Source: an uncultured Prevotellaceae bacterium (lineage in GTDB: Bacteria > Bacteroidota > Bacteroidia > Bacteroidales > Muribaculaceae). From it: DNA of 26,292 nucleotides. Where the stretch lies: contig CAMYCE010000021.1 in the NCBI GenBank assembly GCA_947254205.1, positions 1 to 26,292 on the forward strand, written 5' to 3'. Position 1 is the first letter of the stretch; each line of letters begins with the position of its first letter. The position numbers and the translations under genes are program-made. Below, piece by piece: positions 1-8,000 of the stretch. The notes beneath the pieces are model-generated. The model did no database searches, was not told where the DNA came from, and was given only the letters and a program-made list of their open reading frames with translations.

Positions 1-57
1 CAGAGCGCTGCAGTCACATTGCAGAGGTCATCGGTTCGAACCCGATCGTCCCTACCA
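1..57 (+). tRNA. tRNA-Val (anticodon CAC), 3' part; 5' end outside window
   Basis: The anticodon stem CTGCA/TGCAG encloses the loop GTCACAT, which puts anticodon CAC (valine, codon GTG) in the middle. The T arm ATCGG-TTCGAAC-CCGAT, the acceptor strand CGTCCCT, discriminator A and an encoded CCA at 55-57 follow in the correct spacing. Discriminator A fits valine. The acceptor 5' strand and most of the D arm lie before base 1, so isotype rests on the anticodon; G at loop position 32 is somewhat unusual. Confidence 0.85.
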
Positions 58-65
58 AGCAACCC

Positions 66-107
66 AAGCAGATAGACAATTCAACAAGTCTATCTGCTTT
101 TTTATTT
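66..107 (+). terminator. Intrinsic terminator of the tRNA-Val transcript
   Basis: A perfect 12-bp stem (AAGCAGATAGAC at 66-77 with GTCTATCTGCTT at 88-99) with a 10-nt loop runs directly into a T-rich tract (98-107). It starts 8 nt after the CCA end of the tRNA. Confidence 0.88.
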
Positions 108-137
108 TCCCCCACCCCATTTTAGGGAGGATACAAA

Positions 138-159
138 GGAGACAGGAGCTAAAGGAGTT
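138..159 (+). repeat. Short dispersed repeat GGAGACAGGAG, copy a
   Basis: The sequence GGAGACAGGAG followed by AGTT about 8 nt later occurs here and, in opposite orientation, at 9920-9940. Both copies lie in intergenic DNA beside a copy of the larger repeat family (183-359 and 9706-9880). The rest of 108-182 shows no gene. Confidence 0.5.
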
Positions 160-182
160 AAGAAAATACGAGTTGCCCTTGC

Positions 183-359
183 TTTTAGTCCCACGGATTT
201 TACGGAATTTCAACACCTAAAAATCAACAAATTAAACGAATTAAACGAAAGAAATTTAGGGGAAGTGAAAGGGAAGTGACAAACTCTATCGTCCATTCAC
301 TCCCCACTCATTTCCCACTCACTTCTTCTTTCGTTTAATTCGTGTAATTTATTGATTTA
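183..359 (+). repeat. Mosaic intergenic repeat, copy 1 (3' side of the nuclease gene)
   Basis: Two modules are visible. Module A (183-257) starts TTTTAGTCCCACGG, goes on as a roughly 10-nt-periodic AT-rich tract (AAATCAACAAATTAAACG...) and is almost identical to the reverse complement of the copy ending at 3174. Module B (258-300) is a G-rich purine arm, the 17-nt core CAAACTCTATCGTCCAT at 279-295, and a C-rich arm. A further inverted repeat pairs 221-253 with 326-358 (31 of 33 positions). It fills the 332-nt gap between the tRNA and the nuclease gene, which otherwise holds no gene. Confidence 0.8.
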
Positions 360-389
360 TTGTTTTTTAAAAAGTGGGAAAGCGAGCCG

Positions 390-1520
390 CTATTGGGCAC
401 CCTTGCGACGGTTGCACTCTTGGCACAGCATTTGGCAGTTGTCTTGGGTGGTGCGCCCGCCCTTGCTCCATGGCACAATGTGGTCGCCCTCCATGAGTTC
501 ATAGTCAAACATCTCGCCACAACAGGGGCACTTGTGGTGTTGAGTCTCCCACACTGCCAATTTAATGTCTTCGGGAAACGCTCTCAAGTCGAGGTGACGC
601 TCGTCGCCCGTGAGCACATAGGGTATGATGCCCTTGGGGCGTTGAATCTCGCCATCTTTCATGAGTCGAGAGATGCGACTTGCAAGCTCTTGAGTGTCGA
701 GCACCATGCTGTGATATTCGTCATAAAGCTTAGCCCAATCGAGCCCCTTCATGATGCGCTTAAAGTGCCTCAGGTCAAAATTGGTCATTGCCCAGTTGAG
801 CACGGTTTCATAGTAGCTCCACAAGTTGTTGGCATTGGGGGCGTGCTGATGTGTCGCCATGTAGTCTACAAGCGTGCACGGCCTGCCCTGCCGAGTTTCG
901 TGGCCAGCCATCCATTCAAGGGCCAGTTGCAGCAACTCTTGGCGAATGGCAACTCCATTCACCAAGTCTTTGCCCAGTTGATAGGCCACACAACCCGTTT
1001 TTGAGAATCGACGCTTGGCATCGCTCACAAAGGGCCCTGCATAAACGGCATTGCGTATTTCTTGATTATTGAGTGGCTTGCCTGCAATGTTGATGGTTTT
1101 AAACCACTCCAATTTTTCCGACTCCTCGCCCTCGCACACATACACCGTGAGCTTGTAGCCGAGAATCTTGGCTTGCACATCGGCTGGTTGATTGGCAAAT
1201 AAACGAAAATCGAAGCTAAACCGATTGGCCACATACTCGCATATCGAGAGTGTGCGTTGCTGCCCGTCCATCACCTCATAGGGAGGGCACTCGGCATCGC
1301 CATGGTTGCGCTTCACCCAATACATCACATTGAGCGGATAGCCCTTGAGCACCGTGTTGATCACGGCATCACGCTCATGGTCGTTGTAGATAAACTCACG
1401 CTGATAGGGTGGCCTAATGTCGAGCTTGCCATCATAACCCCTCACTCCCTCTTCATCGTCGTTGCTGTAACCTCGTGTTATATCTCTAATTGTAACCTCA
1501 ATTTGCTTAATTGTCATCAT
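390..1520 (-). CDS. DUF262-HNH endonuclease, putative restriction component
   Basis: This 376-residue protein probably cleaves DNA. Its N-terminal half is a DUF262 domain (the GmrS/DndB/ParB-like fold of GmrSD, SspE and BrxU): IRPPYQREF at residues 35-43 and DGQQRT at 85-90 are its nucleotide-binding/hydrolysis signatures. The last 50 residues are a classical zinc-stabilised HNH nuclease: CPCC, then GDHIVPWSKGG carrying the catalytic DH, an N, and CQEC-NRRKG. Known DUF262 enzymes more often end in a DUF1524 nuclease, so this pairing is a variant. It starts 7 nt after the methyltransferase stop and is surely co-transcribed with it. Two ATGs lie in tandem at the start (1520, 1517). Its 3' end is followed by repeat copy 1. 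Family assignment is firm; restriction activity and the target are inferred. Confidence 0.88.
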   Translation of the reverse strand: MMTIKQIEVTIRDITRGYSNDDEEGVRGYDGKLDIRPPYQREFIYNDHERDAVINTVLKGYPLNVMYWVKRNHGDAECPPYEVMDGQQRTLSICEYVANRFSFDFRLFANQPADVQAKILGYKLTVYVCEGEESEKLEWFKTINIAGKPLNNQEIRNAVYAGPFVSDAKRRFSKTGCVAYQLGKDLVNGVAIRQELLQLALEWMAGHETRQGRPCTLVDYMATHQHAPNANNLWSYYETVLNWAMTNFDLRHFKRIMKGLDWAKLYDEYHSMVLDTQELASRISRLMKDGEIQRPKGIIPYVLTGDERHLDLRAFPEDIKLAVWETQHHKCPCCGEMFDYELMEGDHIVPWSKGGRTTQDNCQMLCQECNRRKGAQ

Positions 1521-1527
1521 AATAAAT

Positions 1528-2583
1528 CTATTTTTTGCGAATGAGTATTCTTGAAAATTTTCTTTTACCGTTCAAGTAAGGTCTATCATATTTTTCACAA
1601 CCACCTTTCCACAGCCAAGCCAGTTGGGTATCCTTCTCGGTAATTCCTAAAATTTCAAACTGGTCGGGATTATATTTGTCTAAAAAAGTGATTGGGACAC
1701 CCATCACTCCGTCATAGTCTTTAGGAATATTGGCAACCCTACTCACTTCAATAGCATCATAGTTGTCATAATGTGGATAATCTTCTGGAGAATAATGGCA
1801 AATAAGATCTAATATTTCTTTTCGCTTGGCAATATCAAGGTTGGTAAACCATGCACAATTACGAAATTTCACAAGACCAGAGTTTTCGTTATACACACCG
1901 TTGGCATAAGCGTTCTCTTTATAAACTGGAATTTTAAAATAGGCATTACCTGCTCTGAATCCATATCCAAGCCAAATTTTGTTGTGCATGATTAAAGGAA
2001 AAATTTCACTATAGGTGATTGCATTAAGCGAACCAATCACCACAAATTTCTTGTCATATTCTATCAGTTGTGCAATATATTCTCTGAAAAGCGAGAAAGG
2101 AGGGTTAGTAACCACAATATCGGCCTCTTTCAACAGTTCAATACATTCCTCATCTCTAAAATCGCCTGTTTTGAGTTTTGTGGCTATGCCTCGATTTTTT
2201 TGAATGAGCAACTGCACGTCGGTCAAGTCAACAGCTCCATCGCCATTCAAGTCTTTCATCTCGGTGATTTCGACACAGTGGGCAGTTCTCGATTTTTGAG
2301 ACTCGCCTTCAAGGTCTAAACGAAACTCGCTTCCATGAATGGGCGACCCATTATAGCAAGTGCAAATGAGCTTTTTGAGTTGCAACCGATTGAAACTAAG
2401 CACAAAAAACTTGAAGAAATTGCTCTCATAGGGGTCATCGCAATTGCATAGCACGGTTTTTCCTTTGAAATGCGCCCAATAGTGGTTTAACTCGTGCTCA
2501 ATGTCGCTTAGCTGAGTGTAGAACTCATCTTCTTTTACTTTCTTGGCTCGATTTAACGAGCGGTTGAGGTTTTGATTTGGCAT
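1528..2583 (-). CDS. EcoRI-type adenine-specific DNA methyltransferase
   Basis: This 351-residue enzyme should transfer a methyl group from S-adenosylmethionine to adenine N6 in DNA. The catalytic motif NPPF is at residues 160-163, preceded by EADIVV; the N-terminal EFYTQ (20-24) and VLCNCDDP (44-51) fit the EcoRI-methylase family (the methylase of M.EcoRI relatives). Residues 111-122 read DLNGDGAVDLTD, an EF-hand/dockerin-like calcium loop that is not part of the methyltransferase fold. It is the first gene of a two-gene unit with the downstream DUF262-HNH nuclease. The gene is plainly AT-richer than the core genes of the window, in line with acquisition by transfer. Recognition sequence cannot be read from the DNA. 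It could be a protective modification enzyme or an orphan-like regulator, but the neighbour favours restriction-modification. Confidence 0.9.
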   Translation of the reverse strand: MPNQNLNRSLNRAKKVKEDEFYTQLSDIEHELNHYWAHFKGKTVLCNCDDPYESNFFKFFVLSFNRLQLKKLICTCYNGSPIHGSEFRLDLEGESQKSRTAHCVEITEMKDLNGDGAVDLTDVQLLIQKNRGIATKLKTGDFRDEECIELLKEADIVVTNPPFSLFREYIAQLIEYDKKFVVIGSLNAITYSEIFPLIMHNKIWLGYGFRAGNAYFKIPVYKENAYANGVYNENSGLVKFRNCAWFTNLDIAKRKEILDLICHYSPEDYPHYDNYDAIEVSRVANIPKDYDGVMGVPITFLDKYNPDQFEILGITEKDTQLAWLWKGGCEKYDRPYLNGKRKFSRILIRKK

Positions 2584-2591
2584 AATGGTGA

Positions 2592-2665
2592 TTGAAAGTT
2601 GCTTTCAAGCTATTCAACTATCAATCACGCCAAGACGCAAAAAAGGCGTGATGCCTTTATTGCGT
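2592..2665 (-). promoter_or_regulatory. Structured leader upstream of the methylase: competing hairpins
   Basis: Read on the minus strand, hairpin A (2665-2635) has 13-nt arms with one mismatch around loop ATCAC and carries a TTTTTT run in its descending arm, like a terminator. Hairpin B (2652-2624) pairs ATCACGCC with GGCGTGAT and uses bases of hairpin A, so the two cannot form together. A third hairpin, TTGAAAG-CAA-CTTTCAA (2608-2592), ends 8 nt before the methylase ATG, where a ribosome would load. Regulation by these folds is inferred; no -7 box was found nearby. Confidence 0.45.
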
Positions 2666-2901
2666 TCAGCTGTGAGGCAGCGTAGGATGGAAACCTCAAT
2701 CACTTCAACATAAAGAATGCACCACGCCCTTGGCGTAGATGCATTGCTACTATCGAGTGATCGAGGCCCTATCCTTGCACAGGGATAAATGCCCATCACC
2801 TATTATTCATGACGTTTTTTTATTTCCAAAAAGTTTCCTACGCTTTTGGCTGAACGCGAATAATAGCGAATGCTCTGTTATTTTTTTTACCAACGATGTT
2901 T

Positions 2902-3002
2902 TTAACCCCAATCGGGTTTTAAAAAGAAAAGGCTATTGCCAATTCGGCAATAAAGTTACTAAATTTATGACCATGGCACAGCCTTTTCTCTATTTTTTTT
3001 TT
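2902..3002 (+). ncRNA. Possible small structured RNA ending in a U run
   Basis: The stretch 2584-3031 holds no convincing gene. Within it, the plus strand shows AACCC/GGGTT (2904-2918), then an outer stem GAAAAGGCT (2926-2934) with AGCCTTTTC (2980-2988) that encloses an inner hairpin ATTGCC-AATTC-GGCAAT (2935-2951). A T-rich run follows at 2990-3002. That resembles a roughly 100-nt RNA with an intrinsic terminator. No exact TAnnTTTG box lies upstream, so a promoter is unproven. Confidence 0.3.
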
Positions 3003-3031
3003 AACACAAAGGATTTTAGAGAGAGTGAAGA

Positions 3032-3174
3032 GGAGTGAAAGGGAAGTGACAAACTCTATCGTCCATTCACTTCCCTTTCACTCCCCACTTACTTCCCCTA
3101 AATTCCTTCGTTTAATTCGCTGAATTTGTTGATTTTTAGGTGTTGAAATTCCGTGAAATCCGTGGAACTAAAAC
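3032..3174 (-). repeat. Mosaic intergenic repeat, copy 2 (inverted relative to copy 1)
   Basis: Module A (3174 down to about 3092) matches copy 1 over about 80 nt with only a handful of differences. Module B is a perfect 18-bp stem, GGAGTGAAAGGGAAGTGA at 3032-3049 with its complement at 3067-3084, around the 17-nt loop at 3050-3066. The loop is the same 17 nt as in copy 1 but lies in the opposite orientation relative to module A. The TAG stop of the outer-membrane protein gene (3168-3170) falls inside the outer edge of the repeat. Confidence 0.82.
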
Positions 3175-4997
3175 ACGAAGCCAATGCCCCCAATCACGCT
3201 CAACCGTTGTGCTCCCATGCCATAGAGAATGTCGTGCCGGCGGTTAAGCAAATTGGCTGCCTGCAACCACAGGGTGAGGCTCTTGTCGAAGCGATAGCTC
3301 GCTCCGGCAGTGAGGTTGCACACGTTTTTCATCTTCAACCAGCTATATTCATAGCTGTAGTTCACACCTCCTGCCAATGTTGTGGAAGTGCCCGACAGCA
3401 CCTCGTTGATGGCACGACGCTTGCCACGATATTCAAGCCCCACATTCACCGAGAGGGGCTTGATAGGATTGACCTTGACACCTGCATCAATCACATAGGA
3501 GGCCATGTCGAGCCCCAGCAGATAGCCCGAATAGGTTTTGTCGGCATCGATTTCCTTGTCTTGAGGCGAGTAGACACCCTTCAACGACACCTCCACCAGC
3601 GATCGATATTGATAGCTCAACTCGGCGGCCACTTTGTAGCCACGAGTCGACAAGCCCTTGTAGTAGACTGGTGCATAAAAAGCACTATTGCCCATCGTAG
3701 AGAGGGGGAAATAGCGCTGACCTGCCAACTGATAGTGATGGCTCGAAGGCAAATAGGCAACCATGTGGTGCTTGAACATGCCATAGCCACCCAACAGGCG
3801 CGCCTTGAAGCCATAGAAGGGCCCAATGTTGAAGCCAAACTCGGCATCAACGGGCGAGAAAGTGTTTTCATAGCCTGCCATGGGGTCGCTATAGCGATTT
3901 AGGGCAGCCATCGAGGCAATGGTGTTGAACCACTTGCCACCACCAGCATAGGCAAAGATCGAGAAGCCCGAAGTCACCTCATAGTCGATTTTCACTTGAG
4001 GAGCAAGCCTAATTTTAGCTCCATCGCCAAAAGAGAAGTTGACCATTGCCCCCAAGCGGGCTGTGAGGTGGTCGCCAGTGGTGGCATAATAGGGCGAGAG
4101 CGAAATCATAGTCATGTTGTCGACAATGGCATTGCCCACCAAGAGTTTGGCTTTGCGGTTTAAATAATCGACCGAGGCATCAAGCCCATAGGCCGACGAC
4201 TCATTGAGGGCATAGTTGCCCCCTATCGAGGCTTTGAGATAATTTTCTTTGGCTCCACCATCAAAATCTTGCAAATAGGTGCGATTGTAGCCAGCATGGT
4301 TATATTTCAATGCCACATCATAGCGCAACTCGTGGTCGGCAATCGAGGCATGGCCATTCCATGCGCCAGCCACATTGGCATCGAGAAGAGTCTGCTTTTT
4401 CTTGTTCCACACCTGAGCTGCCCCCCGATAGTAGTTGAAATTGTCGACATGCACACTTGCATCAACATTCAAAGTGCCTGCCGAGAAGTTTTTTTCAAGG
4501 TCTAAGCCCACCACATTGTCGTTGAATTGCTGCTTGAGCATTTCCTCTTCAACCGCCAGAGGCGAGAGGGCACGGGTTGAGTTTTTCCCACTCCATGTGC
4601 TATTGTGCTGTAGCCAGCCACTCACCTTGAAGGTGGCGTCATCGACAAAGCGATAGCCCAAGCTACCCGTCATGTTGAGCTGAGTGCCGGCTCCCAAGTT
4701 GATATAGCCCCGCTTGTTGCTGAAGATGTGAGAGGTGCGGTAGCCATAGGGCAACATTGTGGGAATTTCGGTCGACACGGCAGTGGGTTGTGCCCAGTTG
4801 CTATAATTGAGCTGTGCATGGCTTTTTGACTTCACAGGCTTGAGCACCTTGGGCAAGGCACTTTTTTTCACAGCCTTTTTCTCAACGGGCACAAAGTCTT
4901 TGTCGAGCGTGATTTCTTTTTTCAGTTGTTCTTGAGCCCCACCTGCCAGCGACACAAGGCCGGCAAGCATGATGCCCATATATATTTTCTTCTTCAT
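3168..4997 (-). CDS. Outer-membrane beta-barrel protein (TonB-receptor-like barrel)
   Basis: The chosen start gives a 609-residue protein beginning with a clean signal peptide (MKKKIYMGIMLAGLVSLAGG). An in-frame ATG 45 nt upstream at 5042 would bury that signal behind a charged extension. A lysine-rich stretch (about residues 20-60, with KKAVKKSALPK) precedes alternating strands with many aromatic and glycine residues. The C-terminus LLNRRHDILYGMG...GIGFVF, ending in phenylalanine, is typical of an outer-membrane barrel, and the end resembles TonB-dependent receptors, but no plug domain is apparent. It follows the TPR gene by 62 nt and is probably co-transcribed with it. Ligand unknown. Confidence 0.78.
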   Translation of the reverse strand: MKKKIYMGIMLAGLVSLAGGAQEQLKKEITLDKDFVPVEKKAVKKSALPKVLKPVKSKSHAQLNYSNWAQPTAVSTEIPTMLPYGYRTSHIFSNKRGYINLGAGTQLNMTGSLGYRFVDDATFKVSGWLQHNSTWSGKNSTRALSPLAVEEEMLKQQFNDNVVGLDLEKNFSAGTLNVDASVHVDNFNYYRGAAQVWNKKKQTLLDANVAGAWNGHASIADHELRYDVALKYNHAGYNRTYLQDFDGGAKENYLKASIGGNYALNESSAYGLDASVDYLNRKAKLLVGNAIVDNMTMISLSPYYATTGDHLTARLGAMVNFSFGDGAKIRLAPQVKIDYEVTSGFSIFAYAGGGKWFNTIASMAALNRYSDPMAGYENTFSPVDAEFGFNIGPFYGFKARLLGGYGMFKHHMVAYLPSSHHYQLAGQRYFPLSTMGNSAFYAPVYYKGLSTRGYKVAAELSYQYRSLVEVSLKGVYSPQDKEIDADKTYSGYLLGLDMASYVIDAGVKVNPIKPLSVNVGLEYRGKRRAINEVLSGTSTTLAGGVNYSYEYSWLKMKNVCNLTAGASYRFDKSLTLWLQAANLLNRRHDILYGMGAQRLSVIGGIGFVF

Positions 4998-5059
4998 TAC
5001 TCTATTGTCTTTATTCTTAAACATGAAATGCGTCTTCTTCACTTGCTTCTCACCTTAAA

Positions 5060-8000
5060 TTATTTGCGCTTGCCAGCCTTGCCACGACGGGTTGAAGGGG
5101 CTTTATTGTCGGCACTGGCGTTGTTGTTTTTGTTGGTGCGAGCCTGCTTCTTGGCAGTGCCACTGTTTTGAGAGGCAGTGGGCACTCCCATATTCTTCAA
5201 TCGGCTATCGATTTCATTGAATATTTCTTTCTCCTTGCCCGGATAGTTGCTCTTGAGGCTTTCGAGATATTCTCTTGCCTCAACCTTCTTGCCTTGCTTG
5301 CGATAGATGTCGCTCAACAAAATGTAGCTCTTGGCAATCCAATAGGCCTGAGGCGAACCCGAATCGAGCAATGCGTTCACCGATTTCTCGGCGGCACGGT
5401 AATTGGCGGCTGTGAATTGCAATGTCGCCAGCTCATAGGCTGCCTGAGCACCCGTCTCGGTGTTCATGCTCTTGGCAAGCGACTTCAACGCCGACTCGGC
5501 AGTGCGTGTGTTGCCCAACTTGGCATTGGCAATGGCGCGATTGAGTTTCACTTGGTCCATTTCATCGGCATTGAGCCCGGGTGCTTGCAGGAGCACATCG
5601 GCAGTCGACACCAGTTCGCTCCAGCGTTGCAGGCTCTTGAGGGCTCGCAAGATGCCCAATTGTGCCGACACCTTGTTGTCGTCGCTCGTCGATTTCTCGA
5701 CAATGAGCCTATAGGTATCGATAGCCTCGGCATGGCGGCCTTGTCGTGCCAGCACATCGCTCTTCATGGCCAGTGCATCTTCGGCAAACGAGGCATCTTC
5801 GCCCTGCGCCAGTGCTTCATCAAGGGCAGTTAAAGCCGCATCGAGATTACCTGTTTCATAGTGATAGCGACCCACATAGTATTTGGCTTGAGCCGCATAG
5901 GCTCCAGCGGGATACTCTGCGAGATAGTGCTCCATTTTGGCAATGCTGGGCTTGCCCGAAGTCACCGCCTTCTCGGCTGCTTCAAAGGTGAGTTTTTCCA
6001 CATCATCGACATTGAGTTGCGGAGCATTGGGCACGGTTTGGAGGAAGTCGCCAAATTGCGAGAGTTCGCCACGGTCGGCATATATCACCTTCAAGTCCTC
6101 GACAGCCACTTTGGCCTCATCGCTTGTGGGCGATGTGGCGACAATGGTTTTATAGGCCTCGATGGCCTCTTGGGCATGACCCATGTTTTTCTCAACAAGG
6201 GCCTTTTGCAACAATCCCTGCCGAGCTTCGCTCACCTTGGGGAATCGTTGATACAAGGCTTCATAGGCCGCAATTGCTTGCTTATTCTTGCCCATGGCTT
6301 CGAGGGCATGCCCTTTTTCGAGCATGACAGCCGGAGCTTTGACACTGTGGGGATATTGCCTCAGCAACTCGTCGAGCTGGTCGACCTTGCCTTGAAAATT
6401 CTTGCTCAAACCGGCCATCATGGCCTTGTCAAACATCGAGTTTTCGGCCGAGCCACTGCCCTCGGCAATGGCCTTGCTATAGCTTGCCTCGGCATCGGCA
6501 AAGTTTTGCTCATAGTAGTAGGTGTCGCCAATGCGGTCATAGGCATCGCTCACCAAGTCTTTGTCGAGATTGCCGACATTGATAGCGTTTTGAAACGACT
6601 TGCGGGCATCGGCATAGTTTTTTTGCTTGTATTGGGCATAGCCGAGATCGTAGTAGGCCTTGCCAAAGTTGCTATCATCGCGCGATGCGGCAGTGAGATA
6701 GCTGGTCAAGTTTTTCACCGTGTTGCGATAGTCGCCGTTGTCATATTGTGTCTCGGCAAGCCACAAGCGACTCTCGTTGAGAATCTTTTTGTCATAGTTC
6801 CCCACTTTGATAGCTTGTTGCAGATAGGCAGCCGCCTCGCCCTTCTTGCCCTTTTGCACCGCTTGCACGCCCAAGTTGTAGAGCACATGTTGCTTGGCTT
6901 TGAGCACACGGGCACCGGGCTTGTTGATGCGCATGATACTCGCCAAGGCTTGCTCGTAGTCGCCAGTGGTGGTGTAGGCATCAATGAGGTAGCCCTCGAC
7001 CTCGGTGGCATGCTTCGACTTGGGATAGTCGTTGAGAAATTGCTCAAACAGCTTGATGCTACTGCTAAATGGGGTGCTATTGCCCTTGGCTTGCGACACG
7101 GCATAGTTGAAAAAGGCTGTTTCTTTGACGGCAGGGTCAAAATTCATGCCGGCAGCTTTTTCAAAAGCCATGGCAGCCAGTTTGTTGTCGCCCAATTTGA
7201 GTTCACTTTGCCCTAAATAGAGATAGGCACTTTGTGCCAGGCGGTCGGCCACGCCCGTCACCTGCCCCATACGAGCCACCACTGCCTTGTGGTCGCCAGC
7301 CTTGTAGTCCATCACACCCAGTGCATAGGCAGCCGAGCGCACCACCTCATCTTGCGTGGTGGCCATGTATTTATTCAGGTGCACACGGGCTTCCTTGTCT
7401 TTGCCCTTGTGATAGTAGCTCTCGCCCACAAGGCGGTTGATTTCGGGGGCAAAGTAGTCGTTGGCATCGTCGCTCAAGAGCGAGCTGCCCAGCGAAATCA
7501 CTTTGTCGTATTGCTTGCGTGTGTACTCGATTTGACACACATAGTATTGACTTTGATAACCCAAGTCGCCAATGCGGTCCACACGGGTGAACTTATCGAA
7601 GGCGGCATCATAGTTTTTGCCGGCATAGTCGATATAGGCTTCATAAAAACGCGTGGCGTTGTCATATCGCTTGGTGCCCTTGAGGCGATCATAGAGTGCA
7701 CGGGCATCGGTGTAGCTGCCCAGCTGCAAGTCGCAATAGGCCATGCGATAGAGCAGGTCTTCATTCACATCGGCATTGAGGGCATGATCGCGCACCATGG
7801 TATAGGCCACAAGGGCATCGCCAAACTCTCCATGATAGAAGTAGTGATTGCCAATTTTCATGAGCACTTCTTGCAAGTAGAGCGAAGAGGGATATTTCTT
7901 AACAAATTCACGCAAAACCTGCAAGCCACCGGCCTCGTCGCGCTCAAAGCGACTCAAAGCCAAATAGTAATCGGCCTCTTCACGCATGCTCGCCGTGGCG

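Noticed and set aside
183..359. A CRISPR array, suggested by regularly repeated AAACGAA units.
   Set aside because: Repeats are about 10 nt, contiguous and degenerate, with no spacers and no cas genes.
360..1004. Plus-strand open frame antisense to the nuclease gene.
   Set aside because: The minus strand has unmistakable DUF262 and HNH motifs; the frame is a shadow and starts in the repeat.
2584..3030. A retron or toxin-antitoxin RNA locus.
   Set aside because: No reverse transcriptase, no tandem repeats of antitoxin RNA type, and no toxin gene are present.
2614..3038. Short open frames on both strands in the region upstream of the methylase.
   Set aside because: No start context, no recognisable domain, and the DNA is dominated by hairpins and T runs.
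1..3174. An integrated element using the tRNA-Val gene as attachment site.
   Set aside because: No integrase and no second copy of the tRNA 3' end were seen in the window; the bracketing repeats are unrelated to the tRNA.
4995..5042. Upstream start at 5042 for the barrel protein.
   Set aside because: It places a polar stretch before the signal peptide; the ATG at 4997 gives a clean signal sequence.
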